64,000 bases of DNA from an uncultured Lachnospiraceae bacterium (GCA_900544445.1 UQVK01000008.1:1-64000); one strand, 5' to 3'. Shown: positions 27,040 to 37,188, counted from the stretch's first letter. The notes: generated by a model from the letters alone, not told the origin. Made by a program: numbers and translations.

Positions 27040-28290
27040 ATGGATATGGAACTGAAGGAACTGGGAAAGGCCGCGGCCGCGGTGAAGTATGAGCTGGCCT
27101 GCATGCCGGAGGAAGAGAAGAACCATGCGCTTCTTGCTGTGGCAGAGGGGCTGATTCGCGATGAAAAAAAGATCCTTGCAGCGAATGCAAAGGACGTAGC
27201 CGACGGAGAAGCAAAGGGGATGCATCCCGGCCTGGTGGACCGGCTGCGGCTCACCGGGGATCGGATCTGTGCCATGGCGGAAGGCCTTAGACAGGTGAGC
27301 GCTCTGCCCGATCCGGTTGGAGAGATTCTGGACAGCTTCCTGCGTCCCAACGGGCTGAAAATCGAAAAACGCCGGGTCCCCCTCGGCGTGATTGGCATCA
27401 TCTATGAATCCAGACCGAACGTGACGGCAGACGCCTTCGGCCTGTGCTTCAAGGCAGGGAACGCCTGCATCCTGAAGGGAGGAAGCGACGCTCTTTCTTC
27501 CAATCTGGCGATTGCGGAGAGCATCCGGACTTCTCTGGCGGAATGCGGAATCAATCCGGATGCGGTTTCTCTCATCACCGATACAAACCGGGCGGTGACG
27601 GAGCAGTTCATGCGCATGAACGAATATGTGGATGTGTTGATTCCACGCGGCGGGGCGGGACTCATCCGCGCGGTGGTGGAGCACAGCACGGTACCCGTCA
27701 TCGAAACGGGGACGGGAAACTGTCACATTTATGTGGATGAGTATGCAGATCTGGCCAAAGCCGTTCCCATCATTCTGAATGCAAAAACCCAGCGGATCGG
27801 TGTCTGCAACGCCTGTGAATCGCTGGTGGTCCATGAGGCCATCCGGGAGCGTTTCCTTCCTTCGCTTGCACAGGCCCTCCGGGAGAAGCATGTGGAGCTT
27901 CGCGGGGATGAACGGGCCCGGGAGGCTGTACCCGATATGACAAAAGCGACGGAAGAGGATTTTGGAACCGAATATCTGGACTATATCCTTTCCATTAAGA
28001 CGGTTGACAGTCTGGAGGAGGCCATCCGTCATATCAACCGATACAGCACCGGCCACTCTGACGCCATTCTGACGGAGGATGCGGAGCGCGCGGAACGTTT
28101 CCTGAACGAAGTGGATTCCGCCTGTGTTTATGTGAATGCGTCCACCCGTTTTACGGATGGCTTTGAATTCGGCTTCGGCGCGGAGATCGGCATCAGCACC
28201 CAGAAGCTGCATGCCCGCGGACCAATGGGTTTAAAGGAGCTGACTTCCTATAAATATGTGATCCGTGGAAACGGTCAGGTCCGGTCTTAG
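27040..28290 (+). CDS. proA: Gamma-glutamyl phosphate reductase
   Basis: 416 aa, normal length. It reduces gamma-glutamyl phosphate to glutamate semialdehyde with NADPH, following ProB. Motifs are [19 protein letters not shown], the nucleotide-binding [10 protein letters not shown], and the catalytic cysteine in [10 protein letters not shown]. The C-terminal [15 protein letters not shown] is typical. ATG 27040 lies 15 bases after the previous gene; the ATG at 27046 is an alternative start because no strong ribosome binding site separates them. Confidence 0.96.
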   Translation: MDMELKELGKAAAAVKYELACMPEEEKNHALLAVAEGLIRDEKKILAANAKDVADGEAKGMHPGLVDRLRLTGDRICAMAEGLRQVSALPDPVGEILDSFLRPNGLKIEKRRVPLGVIGIIYESRPNVTADAFGLCFKAGNACILKGGSDALSSNLAIAESIRTSLAECGINPDAVSLITDTNRAVTEQFMRMNEYVDVLIPRGGAGLIRAVVEHSTVPVIETGTGNCHIYVDEYADLAKAVPIILNAKTQRIGVCNACESLVVHEAIRERFLPSLAQALREKHVELRGDERAREAVPDMTKATEEDFGTEYLDYILSIKTVDSLEEAIRHINRYSTGHSDAILTEDAERAERFLNEVDSACVYVNASTRFTDGFEFGFGAEIGISTQKLHARGPMGLKELTSYKYVIRGNGQVRS

Positions 28291-28347
28291 GCCAGGCAGG
28301 AGGATATACCTTCCTGAATCAATTATTCTGAAAAAGGAGAAAACAAT

Positions 28348-29592
28348 ATGAGCAGCGTTGTGGATAAATTCTTGAGATATGTCAAAATTGATACCCAGTC
28401 CTGGTCCCCCAGCGATACCTTTCCCAGCACGGAAAAGCAGAAGGATCTGGGAAGGCTTCTGACGAAGGAGCTTCAGGAAATGGGAGCTTCCGATGTGAAG
28501 TTTGACGAGCAGTTCGGTTATGTGTACGCCACAATTCCCTCCACTCTGAAGGAGAAAAAGACCGCTCCCGTTCTCGGTTTTATCGCCCATATGGATACCG
28601 CCATGGCGGTCAGCGGCAGAAACGTAAAGCCACGGATCGTAGAAAACTATCCGGGCGGGGACATTGTTCTGAACGAGGCGCTTTCCATCGTGATGAAGGC
28701 GGAGGAGAACCCCGAGCTTGCCGTTCTGACCGGAAAGAGTCTGATCGTCACGGATGGCACCACGCTTCTTGGGGCAGATGATAAGGCCGGCGTGGCAGAG
28801 ATCATGGCCATGGCGGAATATCTGCTGTCTCATCCGGAAATTGAGCATGGAACTGTGCGGATTGGTTTTACTCCCGATGAAGAGGTGGGCGGCGGCGTGG
28901 ACCACTTCTACGTGGAAGGCTTCGGGGCGGATTATGCCTACACCGTAGACGGCGGCGCTCTGGGCGAGCTGGAATATGAAAATTTCAATGCCGCAGATGT
29001 AGTTCTTCATGTGAACGGATGCAGCGTCCATCCCGGCAGCGCAAAGGGAAAGATGAAGAACGCCATTCTTCTGGCCCAGGAATTTCAGGCGCTGCTCCCT
29101 GTTCATGAGGCGCCGGAGGCTACGGAAGGTTATGAAGGCTTCTATCATCCCGGCACGATTCAGGGTAATGTGGAGCATGTGGATGTGGACTACATCATCC
29201 GTGACCACGACAGGGAAAAGTTTGAAGAAAAGAAGGCGTTTTTCCTGAAGACGGCAGAATTTCTGAACGGGAAGTACGGCGCGGATACCTTCGTAGTGGA
29301 CATGGAGGACAGCTATTACAACATGAAGGAAAAAATCCTGCCGGAAAATGCCCATCTGATTGATAATGCTGTAAAGGCCATGGAAATGGAGGAGGTTTCC
29401 CCTCTGATCATTCCCATCCGCGGAGGCACGGACGGAGCGAGACTGTCCTTCATGGGGCTTCCCTGCCCGAATCTGTGTACGGGAGGGCAGAACTGCCATG
29501 GGAAATTTGAATATGCCTGCATCGAGTCCATGGAAACGACAGTGAAAATTCTGCTCAATATCGTTTCCCTGTATTCTGAAGGGATGAAATAA
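28348..29592 (+). CDS. pepT: Peptidase T (tripeptide aminopeptidase)
   Basis: 414 aa cytosolic M20 peptidase that removes N-terminal residues from tripeptides. Zinc-ligand regions are seen in [22 protein letters not shown] and [14 protein letters not shown], plus a late [11 protein letters not shown] histidine. Length matches PepT. ATG 28348 follows AAAGGAGA. A 57-base gap separates it from proA and it is 23 bases before miaB, so it may share a transcript with miaB. Confidence 0.95.
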   Translation: MSSVVDKFLRYVKIDTQSWSPSDTFPSTEKQKDLGRLLTKELQEMGASDVKFDEQFGYVYATIPSTLKEKKTAPVLGFIAHMDTAMAVSGRNVKPRIVENYPGGDIVLNEALSIVMKAEENPELAVLTGKSLIVTDGTTLLGADDKAGVAEIMAMAEYLLSHPEIEHGTVRIGFTPDEEVGGGVDHFYVEGFGADYAYTVDGGALGELEYENFNAADVVLHVNGCSVHPGSAKGKMKNAILLAQEFQALLPVHEAPEATEGYEGFYHPGTIQGNVEHVDVDYIIRDHDREKFEEKKAFFLKTAEFLNGKYGADTFVVDMEDSYYNMKEKILPENAHLIDNAVKAMEMEEVSPLIIPIRGGTDGARLSFMGLPCPNLCTGGQNCHGKFEYACIESMETTVKILLNIVSLYSEGMK

Positions 29593-29615
29593 AGAACGGA
29601 AAGGGACAGGTACGA

Positions 29616-31094
29616 ATGACTGAAGAAAATCTGGAAACACTGCTTGCTTCCATTGACTTATCACACCCGGCGCCGGAAGAGGAGCCGCTCAGGCAATACT
29701 ATTTTCTGAAAAAATGCCGCATTCATGTGCAGAAGGAGGCGGAAAGGCTGGGCAGGCCGTTGACGGCCTGTGTTACCACCTTTGGCTGCCAGATGAACGC
29801 CAGAGATTCGGAAAAGCTTTCCGGCATTCTGGAGCAGGCAGGATATGTGCTGACGGAAAGCGAAGAGGCGGATTTTGACATCTACAATACCTGTACCGTC
29901 CGTGATAACGCTGACCAGCGGGTATATGGAAGACTGGGACGGCTAAACAGCCTGAAAAAGAAAAATCCCGGGATGAAGGTGGCTCTGTGCGGCTGCATGA
30001 TGCAGGAGCCCGGAACCATCGAAAAAATTCAGAAGAGCTACCGTTTCGTGGATCTCATATTCGGCACTCATAACATCTATAAGTTCGCCGAGCTTCTGAA
30101 TGCCGCATTTGAACAGGACGGAATGCTCGTGGACATCTGGCAGGGGACGGACCGGATCGTGGAGGACCTTCCGGTGGAGAGAAAGTATCCCTTTAAATCC
30201 GGCATCAATATCATGTTCGGCTGCAACAATTTCTGCAGCTACTGCATTGTTCCCTATGTGCGCGGCCGCGAACGAAGCAGAAACCCGCAGGACATCCTGC
30301 GGGAAATCGAGCGTCTGGCAGCGGACGGCGTGGTGGAGGTGATGCTGCTGGGACAGAATGTGAATTCCTACGGGAAAAATCTGGAGCAGCCCGTCACCTT
30401 TGCGGAGCTTCTTTCCGAGGTGGTGAAAATCGACGGCATCAGACGTGTGCGTTTCATGACCTCTCACCCCAAGGATCTTTCCGATGATCTGATCCGGGTG
30501 ATGGCTTCTTCTGACAAGATCTGCCGCCATCTGCACCTGCCGCTGCAGTCCGGCTCCACCCGCATCCTGAAAGCCATGAACCGGCGCTACACGAAGGAGC
30601 AGTATCTGGACCTGGTGAACCGGATTCGGACCGCCATTCCGGACATTGCCCTGACAACGGACATCATCGTGGGCTTTCCGGGAGAGACCCCGGAGGACGT
30701 GGACGAGACCATCGATGTGATCAGACGTGTGCGCTTTGACAATGCATTTACCTTTATCTACTCCAAACGCACCGGGACACCGGCTGCTTCCATGGAAAAC
30801 CAGGTGCCGGAGGATCAGGCGCATGCAGGCTTTGACAGGGTGCTCGCGGCCGTGCAGGAAACGGCGAGAGGGCAGGTGAAGCTCCTGGAAGGGAAAACCA
30901 TGGATGCTCTGGTGGAGGAAAGGAACGAGCATGACGCTTCTCTTGTGACCGGACGGCTTTCCAACAACACGCTGGTCCACTTCCCGGGCGACCCTTCTCT
31001 GATCGGAAAAATCGTGCCGGTAAGGCTGGAAGAATATAAGGGATTTTATTATCTGGGGAAACAGGCAGAACAGTCGGAAATATCCGTGGACTAA
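29616..31094 (+). CDS. miaB: tRNA-2-methylthio-N6-isopentenyladenosine synthase MiaB
   Basis: 492 aa radical-SAM methylthiotransferase that modifies A37 of tRNAs made by MiaA. An N-terminal UPF0004 domain has TFGCQMNARDSE and further cysteines in TCTVRDNA and CGCM. The radical-SAM motif CNNFCSYC lies at about residues 203-210. A C-terminal TRAM domain ends the protein. An extra N-terminal stretch of about 45 residues precedes the first domain. The partner miaA lies at 39133. The sequence matches MiaB rather than MtaB in its order and length. Confidence 0.95.
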   Translation: MTEENLETLLASIDLSHPAPEEEPLRQYYFLKKCRIHVQKEAERLGRPLTACVTTFGCQMNARDSEKLSGILEQAGYVLTESEEADFDIYNTCTVRDNADQRVYGRLGRLNSLKKKNPGMKVALCGCMMQEPGTIEKIQKSYRFVDLIFGTHNIYKFAELLNAAFEQDGMLVDIWQGTDRIVEDLPVERKYPFKSGINIMFGCNNFCSYCIVPYVRGRERSRNPQDILREIERLAADGVVEVMLLGQNVNSYGKNLEQPVTFAELLSEVVKIDGIRRVRFMTSHPKDLSDDLIRVMASSDKICRHLHLPLQSGSTRILKAMNRRYTKEQYLDLVNRIRTAIPDIALTTDIIVGFPGETPEDVDETIDVIRRVRFDNAFTFIYSKRTGTPAASMENQVPEDQAHAGFDRVLAAVQETARGQVKLLEGKTMDALVEERNEHDASLVTGRLSNNTLVHFPGDPSLIGKIVPVRLEEYKGFYYLGKQAEQSEISVD

Positions 31095-31144
31095 GCCGGA
31101 AAACAGGCAGAGCCGGCCGGGGTAACCGGCGGAGGAGGCAGGCG

Positions 31145-33142
31145 ATGATTCAGTTTACCAAAGAGGAACGAAAGGAACTTAAAAAACGTGCTGCGCGTCA
31201 GCCGGAGGTTGTGGCGCGGCTGAAGGAAAATGTCAGAGAAGTGATGGAGCGGCCGGTGCTGGTGCCCAAAGAAGGGATCGCCAACTGGACCCTGTATTAC
31301 TATTGTCCGAAATGCTCGGTACAGCTGGAATTTGACTGGGACGGGGAACGGTCCCACCGCTGTCCGGCGTGCGGGATCGTTTACAGCGGTGAGCCCTATG
31401 ACAGTGCCTGGTGGGGGCTGGTAAACAGCAGAAATTATAACGCCGCCCATGAAATGGGGCTGATCTATGCGGCTACAGGGGAAAAGGTATATGCCCAAAA
31501 AAGTGTGGAGATTCTTCTGGCCTATGCGAAGCATTATCCCGATTATCAGGTACATGGAAACATTCCCTATAACGGTCCGGGACGCTCCGGTGCGCAGACG
31601 CTGGATGAGGCCAATTTCCAGCGGAATCTTGCCATGGCCTATGACCTGGTGGAAGAGACGATGACACAGGAGGAAAAGGAGTATGTCAGGGACCGGATGT
31701 TTCTGCCGGGCGCCAAATTCCTGATGGAGCACCGGAAAGACCAGCTCCATAACCATGAGGTGATCATCAGTTCTGCCATTGCCGTGATTGGAATTCTGTT
31801 TGAAAGAAAGGATTTTATCCGGTTCGCAGTATATGAAAAGTATGGCCTTCTGTATCAGCTGGAGCACGGTATGCTGCCGTACCATATGTGGTTTGAAGGA
31901 AGCTTCGGATATCATTTTTATGCGCTGCAGAGCTTTTTTGACTTTGAAAAATTTGCCATTCATACCGAATACAGTCACATCCATCATCCCAACTATCTGG
32001 CAATGATGGAAGTGCTTGCCGATTATCTCCAGCCGGACGGACGGATGCCGATGCTGAACGATACGACCCTCCATCATACGGATTCCGAACTGTACCAGTA
32101 TGAATTCGCCTGGCGCCAAATGAAAAGCGACAGACTGCTCTGGATTCTGAACCGGCTGTATCAGGGAAGGGAGAGAAGCAATCCGGAAGCCTTTTTCCAT
32201 GGGGAGGATACACTGCCGGAGGTTCCGGACTCCAGAGCGGCGAAATGGACGGACAGAAATTACCACACGCCGGTGGGAACAGACGGACATACCATCCTTC
32301 ATGGGAGCCAGGGGCGTTACCTGCTGTTTAAACATGATACCTATGGCGGGGAGCACGATCACTACGACCGCCTTGGCATCAGTTATATGGCCTTTGGAAA
32401 GCCGGTTTCGGTGGATCTGGGAACGACGGGTTACGGGGCAGTCCTGCATTATGACTATTACAAAAATACGGGCACGCACAATACGGTGGTCATCGGGGAG
32501 GAAAACCAGGCCCCTGCCGCCTGCCGTCTTCTGCAGTATGAGGACGATGGAGAGACGGTGTATGTGACTGCGGAATGCGACTGGACGGCGCCCTATGAGA
32601 TGCCGGACAGCTTTACCATCGTCCAGTGGAAAAAGGAGAATTATGAAACGGTGAAGATGACCCGGAAAATCGCATGGACGGATTCCTGTTTCGCCGAGGC
32701 CTTCTATGTGACCGGGGCGGATGAAGCGCTTCCGGTGGACTGGATCATGCATCTGAAGGGAGAAGTACTGGAGGGACGCGGGGAAGTCTGCAAGGACACC
32801 TTCTCCGACAGAAAACCGTTTTCCTGGTTTCGGAACGCCTCGCATCTGGAAGGGAAGCGCATCCGTACCGTTCTGGAGGGCGTCGTCACCGATCTTTACT
32901 GCGCTCCTCTGGGCGGAGAAATCTGGCTGGCAGAGGGGCCTGACAACCCATCTACGGGAATGCTGAACCAGGTGATCGTAAGGCGCAGAGGAAAGGATGT
33001 CTGTTTTCTGAATGTGGTGGAGAGTCATCAGGGAGAACCGGTGATCGATCATGTGGAGTTCCTGCAGGAACCGGATGGAAGCTGGAGGATATGTGTGACG
33101 GAACAGGACGGAAGAAAGCGGATTTTTGATATGAGCATCTGA
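31145..33142 (+). CDS. Heparinase II/III-like polysaccharide lyase, predicted cytosolic
   Basis: 665 aa with no signal peptide. A short zinc knuckle (CPKC ... CPACG, about 56-78) precedes an alpha/alpha-toroid region and a C-terminal beta-sandwich. Likely catalytic residues are the His/Asn of QLHNHEVIISSA, the Tyr in EGSFGYHFYAL and the His in GEHDHYDRLGISY, as in heparinase II-type lyases (PL12/PL15/PL21 fold). It would split uronic-acid containing oligosaccharides taken into the cell; the exact substrate is not deducible. No transporter or regulator is next to it, unlike a usual sugar-utilisation locus. ATG 31145 follows GGAGGAGG. Confidence 0.85.
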   Translation: MIQFTKEERKELKKRAARQPEVVARLKENVREVMERPVLVPKEGIANWTLYYYCPKCSVQLEFDWDGERSHRCPACGIVYSGEPYDSAWWGLVNSRNYNAAHEMGLIYAATGEKVYAQKSVEILLAYAKHYPDYQVHGNIPYNGPGRSGAQTLDEANFQRNLAMAYDLVEETMTQEEKEYVRDRMFLPGAKFLMEHRKDQLHNHEVIISSAIAVIGILFERKDFIRFAVYEKYGLLYQLEHGMLPYHMWFEGSFGYHFYALQSFFDFEKFAIHTEYSHIHHPNYLAMMEVLADYLQPDGRMPMLNDTTLHHTDSELYQYEFAWRQMKSDRLLWILNRLYQGRERSNPEAFFHGEDTLPEVPDSRAAKWTDRNYHTPVGTDGHTILHGSQGRYLLFKHDTYGGEHDHYDRLGISYMAFGKPVSVDLGTTGYGAVLHYDYYKNTGTHNTVVIGEENQAPAACRLLQYEDDGETVYVTAECDWTAPYEMPDSFTIVQWKKENYETVKMTRKIAWTDSCFAEAFYVTGADEALPVDWIMHLKGEVLEGRGEVCKDTFSDRKPFSWFRNASHLEGKRIRTVLEGVVTDLYCAPLGGEIWLAEGPDNPSTGMLNQVIVRRRGKDVCFLNVVESHQGEPVIDHVEFLQEPDGSWRICVTEQDGRKRIFDMSI

Positions 33143-33186
33143 ACGCTGAGCCGCGGCGGAAAAACGGACAGCGTTTCAGAAAGATT

Positions 33187-33244
33187 ACGTGCAGATTTCG
33201 CAGCTGCGAAACCTGCACGTTTCTGATATTTGATAAGAAATATC
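33187..33244. terminator. Bidirectional terminator region between convergent genes
   Basis: ACGTGCAG...CTGCACGT arms (33187-33202 and 33205-33220, one mismatch) form a large palindrome. A second hairpin GATATTT/AAATATC follows at 33225-33244. They lie between the rightward lyase gene and the leftward DUF4190 gene. Confidence 0.65.
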
Positions 33245-33259
33245 TGATCACCGTTCGCA

Positions 33260-33601
33260 TCAGAATGTGACCATTAAAAGAAGCAGCAGAATGGCGACGC
33301 CAATCACCAGCCCGATGGCGGAGAGAATCACTCCTGCCAGCGCGAGGCCGGTATGCTGACCAGTACGGGCCAGGCTGATAATTCCGGTGATCACCCCGAT
33401 CAGGCTCAGAATCAGCGGAATGACAAGGCACCAGCAGAAAAGGATGCTGAAGATTCCGGTAACAAGAGAGCAGACGGCAAGGCCGTCCTTCTTATGCTCA
33501 AGCTGATTGACGACTACCGGATGAGGAGAAACCAGCTGCCGGTTGCCTGCTTCATCCGGATATGGGTAACTGTTCCCATTATACTGTGAGTTTTGATCCA
33601 T
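33260..33601 (-). CDS. DUF4190-type small membrane protein
   Basis: 113 aa on the minus strand. A polar N-terminus with Tyr/Pro/Asn is followed by two long hydrophobic segments: DGLAVCSLVTGIFSILFCW and GLALAGVILSAIGLVIGVA. The A-x-x-S/T-x3-G-I-hydrophobic pattern followed by a second G-x-A-x-A-G-hydrophobic helix is the DUF4190 signature. The start is at 33601, preceded by AGGAAGGA on the coding strand. It probably sits in the cytoplasmic membrane; the function is unknown. Confidence 0.8.
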   Translation of the reverse strand: MDQNSQYNGNSYPYPDEAGNRQLVSPHPVVVNQLEHKKDGLAVCSLVTGIFSILFCWCLVIPLILSLIGVITGIISLARTGQHTGLALAGVILSAIGLVIGVAILLLLLMVTF

Positions 33602-33650
33602 AATAATCCTTCCTGTATGTAATCATGTACGCTTTCTGCCAGAAGGAACA

Positions 33651-34118
33651 TCAGAGACTGCTGAAAAGAAGAAATACACCGACTCCCAGCAGAAATTGCA
33701 GAATGGTAGCAGCAGCAAATATGATAATGACGGGCGCCGCCTTCTTTTTCTTCAGGTAGAAATTGAAGTAAAATGCTCCGAGCAGAATGCCAATACAAAG
33801 CCCGAGCCAGCTGTTTAACAGAAATCCCAGGATGACGCTGACAGCCGCCAGAATGGAAACCCATACCGGAATGTTTCCGATGGGCTCATAGGGAGCGCCG
33901 CTTCCGAGATACCGTCCGTTTACCGCAAGATCCACTTTTGTTCCCACAACGACGAGTCTGCATTCCACATCCCCGAAATTTACAGAATAATCGATCATCT
34001 GAATGAATGGATTGGCGCTTTTCAGCTTATACTTTTCTCCATCCACGATCATCTGGTTCCTTTTGTACTCGATGGTGTGGTTGATACCATTGGCATTGAC
34101 AGTCCAGGATTTGTTCAT
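33651..34118 (-). CDS. Membrane protein with an N-terminal FAIM-like beta domain
   Basis: 155 aa on the minus strand. The N-terminal half (about 1-80) has WTVNANGINHTIEYKRNQM, VDGEKYKLK and VDLAVNGRYLGSG, an order like the repeated beta hairpins of Fas-apoptotic-inhibitory-molecule (FAIM) domains. Three hydrophobic helices follow (about 85-152), with a KKKK turn between. The start at 34118 follows GAGAGGGG on the coding strand; the frame stays open further upstream to 34229 without a good site. The FAIM similarity is pattern recall and remains tentative. It is probably co-transcribed with the DUF4190 gene 49 bases downstream. Confidence 0.65.
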   Translation of the reverse strand: MNKSWTVNANGINHTIEYKRNQMIVDGEKYKLKSANPFIQMIDYSVNFGDVECRLVVVGTKVDLAVNGRYLGSGAPYEPIGNIPVWVSILAAVSVILGFLLNSWLGLCIGILLGAFYFNFYLKKKKAAPVIIIFAAATILQFLLGVGVFLLFSSL

Positions 34119-34272
34119 GTAGTTACCCCTCTCTGTTTGAATTATTGAAAGAGCATTTCCGATTGTTCCGGGACGGGAAGTTCGCTCTTTCGTCCTTTTC
34201 ATTGTAACGTAACGGTAACAGAAAAACAAGGCTTCGGTTGAAGAAAAATAACAAACGGTATTCCGTTTACAA

Positions 34273-34301
34273 TTTACAACATTCTAATTTTGTGCTATAT
34301 T
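34273..34301 (+). promoter_or_regulatory. Sigma-A type promoter for mutS
   Basis: TTTACA (34273-34278) and TATATT (34296-34301) are 17 bases apart in AT-rich DNA. Transcription would start near 34308, about 50 bases before the chosen mutS start. This argues against the earlier in-frame ATG at 34312. Confidence 0.7.
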
Positions 34302-34359
34302 TTAATAATATATGTCCCGATCCGAATATGGATGGAAATACAAAGGAGAGACGGAAAGC

Positions 34360-37011
34360 ATGGCAGAAATGACACCGATGATGCGCAAATATATGGAAAC
34401 GAAGGAACAGTATCCGGACTGTATCCTTTTTTACCGTCTCGGTGATTTTTATGAGATGTTTTTTGAGGATGCTCTGACGGCTTCCCGGGAGCTTGAAATC
34501 ACGCTCACGGGAAAGGACTGCGGACTGGAAGAACGGGCACCGATGTGCGGCGTTCCTTATCATGCGGTGGAGGGATACTTAAGCCGCCTGGTGGGAAAGG
34601 GCTATAAGGTTGCGATCTGTGAACAGGTGGAGGATCCGAAGCAGGCGAAAGGGCTGGTGCGCAGAGAAGTTGTCCGGATCGTTACACCGGGAACCAATCT
34701 CAATCTCCAGACGCTGGAGGAAAATAAGAATAATTTTCTGATGTGCATCGCCTGGTTTTCCGGAAAGGCCGGGATTTCTGCCGCAGATGTGACAACAGGA
34801 GATTATTATCTGACGGAAGTGGAGGATAACCGGAAGCTGATGGATGAGATCATCCGTTATTCTCCCTCGGAGATTATCTGCAACGACGCATTTCTGGTGA
34901 GTGGAATGGATCTGGATGATCTGAAAGGAAGGCTGCGGATTTCCATTTCTTCGCTGGAGGCTCATTATTTTGATGAGACTCTCTGCAGGAATGTGCTGCT
35001 GGAGCATTTTCATGTAGGGGCGCTTTCCGGACTTGGGGTGGAGGAATTTTCCAATGGAATGATTGCCGCCGGAGCGCTTCTTTCCTATTTATATGAGACG
35101 CAGAAGATTCCGCTCAGTCATTTCACTCATATTGAACCCTATCTTGTGAACCGTTATATGCTCCTCGACAGTTCTACCAGAAGGAATCTGGAACTGACAG
35201 AAACCCTTCGGGAGAAGAACAAAAGAGGCTCTCTTCTGTGGGTACTGGACAAGACAAAGACTGCCATGGGAGCCAGAATGCTTCGTTCCTTCCTGGAACA
35301 GCCGCTGGTAAAGAAAGCAGAGATGGAGGAGCGGCTGGATGCGGTTGAAGCGTTCTGTAAGGATCCGCTTTCCCGTGACGAGATCCGGGAATACCTGAAT
35401 CCGGTCTATGATCTGGAACGGCTGCTGGGTAAGGTGAGCTATAAGACGGCCAATCCACGGGATATGATCGCCTTTCGCAGCTCCATGGAGATGCTGCCGC
35501 CCATCAAGACTGTTCTGAAAAATCTGCCGGGAACGGCAAACCGGAAGATCGAGGAAGAAATTGACGGCCTGGAGGATCTGTGCGCGCTGATCCGGGATTC
35601 CATCGAGGAGGAGCCGCCCGTTTCCATTCGGGAAGGCGGCATGATCCGGGAGGGGTATAATGAGGATGTGGATAACCTGCGCCGGGCCAAAACGGAAGGA
35701 AAGACCTGGCTTGCCGAACTGGAAAACACGGAGCGGGAACGCACAGGAATCAAAAACCTGAAAATCAAGTATAACAAGGTGTTCGGTTACTATTTTGAGG
35801 TAACCAAATCCTATCTGGATCTGGTTCCCGACGATTATACCAGAAAGCAGACGCTGACCAATGCGGAGCGGTTTACCATGCCCAGACTGAAGGAACTGGA
35901 GGATACCATCCTGAATGCGGAGGACAAACTCTGTACTTTGGAATACGATCTGTTCTGTGAGATTCGTGACAAAATCGCCGGGCAGGTGGAACGCATTCAG
36001 ACCACGGCAAAGGCTGTCGCCAGGCTGGATGTGTTCTGCTCTCTTTCCCTTGTTGCAGAGCAGAACCATTATGTCAGACCCTCTCTGAATGAAAAGGGAC
36101 TGATCAACATCAAGGACGGCAGGCATCCGGTGGTGGAGAAGATGATCGACCACGACATGTTCATCCCAAATGATACCTGGCTGGACAATCATTCCCATCA
36201 GATCGCCGTGATCACCGGGCCGAACATGGCGGGAAAATCCACCTACATGCGTCAGACCGCTCTGATCGTGCTGATGGCGCAGATCGGAAGTTTCGTTCCT
36301 GCAAGGAAGGCCGATATCGGCGTGGTGGACCGGATTTTCACCAGAGTAGGTGCCTCGGACGATCTTGCCAGCGGCCAGAGTACCTTCATGGTGGAGATGA
36401 GCGAGGTGGCGAATATTCTGAGAAACGCCACAAGAAACAGCCTCCTGATTCTGGATGAAATCGGACGGGGAACTTCCACCTTTGACGGCCTCGCCATCGC
36501 CTGGGCGGTGATCGAGCACATCAGCAACCGGAAGCTTCTGGGCGCGAAAACCCTGTTTGCCACCCATTACCATGAGCTGACGGAGCTGGAAGGCAAGATG
36601 AACAACGTGAATAACTACTGCATCGCCGTCAAGGAAAAGGGAGACGATATCGTTTTCCTGAGAAAGATCGTCAAGGGCGGCGCGGATAAGAGCTACGGCA
36701 TTCAGGTGGCCAGGCTGGCAGGCGTTCCGGATATGGTCATCGACAGGGCCAAGGAGATCGTGGAGCAGCTTTCCGACAACGATATTACGGAAAAGGTGCA
36801 GAGCATCGCTGTGTCGGACGGCGGCTCGTCTTCCTCCAGAAAGCAGGAACATTATGACGAGGTGGATCTGGAGCAGATTTCTCTGTTCGATACGGTGACG
36901 GACGCGGACGTTCTGGAAGAACTGAAAAACGTAGAGGTCAGCACCATGACCCCTCTGGACGCCCTTAACACCCTGTACCGCCTTCAGAATAAGCTGAAGA
37001 ACCGTTGGTAA
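34360..37011 (+). CDS. mutS: DNA mismatch repair protein MutS
   Basis: 883 aa. The mismatch-binding N-terminal domain has the DFYEMFFEDA motif (the Phe-x-Glu wedge). The ATPase has Walker A GPNMAGKSTYMRQ (about 621-633), DDLASGQSTFMVEMSE, Walker B LLILDEIGRGTSTFDG and ATHYHEL. MutS senses mismatches and hands over to MutL, whose gene follows. ATG 34360 is preceded by AAAGGAGAG and gives the normal start AEMTPMMRKYMETK. Confidence 0.97.
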   Translation: MAEMTPMMRKYMETKEQYPDCILFYRLGDFYEMFFEDALTASRELEITLTGKDCGLEERAPMCGVPYHAVEGYLSRLVGKGYKVAICEQVEDPKQAKGLVRREVVRIVTPGTNLNLQTLEENKNNFLMCIAWFSGKAGISAADVTTGDYYLTEVEDNRKLMDEIIRYSPSEIICNDAFLVSGMDLDDLKGRLRISISSLEAHYFDETLCRNVLLEHFHVGALSGLGVEEFSNGMIAAGALLSYLYETQKIPLSHFTHIEPYLVNRYMLLDSSTRRNLELTETLREKNKRGSLLWVLDKTKTAMGARMLRSFLEQPLVKKAEMEERLDAVEAFCKDPLSRDEIREYLNPVYDLERLLGKVSYKTANPRDMIAFRSSMEMLPPIKTVLKNLPGTANRKIEEEIDGLEDLCALIRDSIEEEPPVSIREGGMIREGYNEDVDNLRRAKTEGKTWLAELENTERERTGIKNLKIKYNKVFGYYFEVTKSYLDLVPDDYTRKQTLTNAERFTMPRLKELEDTILNAEDKLCTLEYDLFCEIRDKIAGQVERIQTTAKAVARLDVFCSLSLVAEQNHYVRPSLNEKGLINIKDGRHPVVEKMIDHDMFIPNDTWLDNHSHQIAVITGPNMAGKSTYMRQTALIVLMAQIGSFVPARKADIGVVDRIFTRVGASDDLASGQSTFMVEMSEVANILRNATRNSLLILDEIGRGTSTFDGLAIAWAVIEHISNRKLLGAKTLFATHYHELTELEGKMNNVNNYCIAVKEKGDDIVFLRKIVKGGADKSYGIQVARLAGVPDMVIDRAKEIVEQLSDNDITEKVQSIAVSDGGSSSSRKQEHYDEVDLEQISLFDTVTDADVLEELKNVEVSTMTPLDALNTLYRLQNKLKNRW

Positions 37012-37133
37012 GCACGGGAAGAATTTCTAAGCCGGCAAAGGACGCCGGCCAAGAAATTCTACGGGCTGTTCCAGCCCTTTCCCGTGCCGAAGAATGGTTT
37101 CCCTTCAGGAGAGCCTGAAGGGAAATCATTCTT
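37012..37133 (+). repeat. Structured intergenic element between mutS and mutL
   Basis: GCACGGGAA (37012-37020) can pair with TTCCCGTGC (37079-37087), enclosing two hairpins. The first has AGAATTTCT/AGAAATTCT (37020-37060) with an inner GCCGGC/GCCGGC; the second is GGGCTG-TTC-CAGCCC (37063-37077). A separate 20-base-pair hairpin with one G-U pair and a four-base loop follows (37090-37109 with 37114-37133). No T-tract follows, so simple termination is not supported. It may be an RNA structure acting on mutL, or an intergenic repeat. Confidence 0.55.
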
Positions 37134-37188
37134 CCGGGGATGTTGGCGACGGGGGAGAGCCTGAGGGGCGATGGAAGGAGATGTTTAA

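Noticed and set aside
31091..33052. 653-codon antisense frame over the heparinase-like gene
   Set aside because: No protein family features, many His/Arg/Leu as expected for a reverse shadow, and no ribosome binding site.
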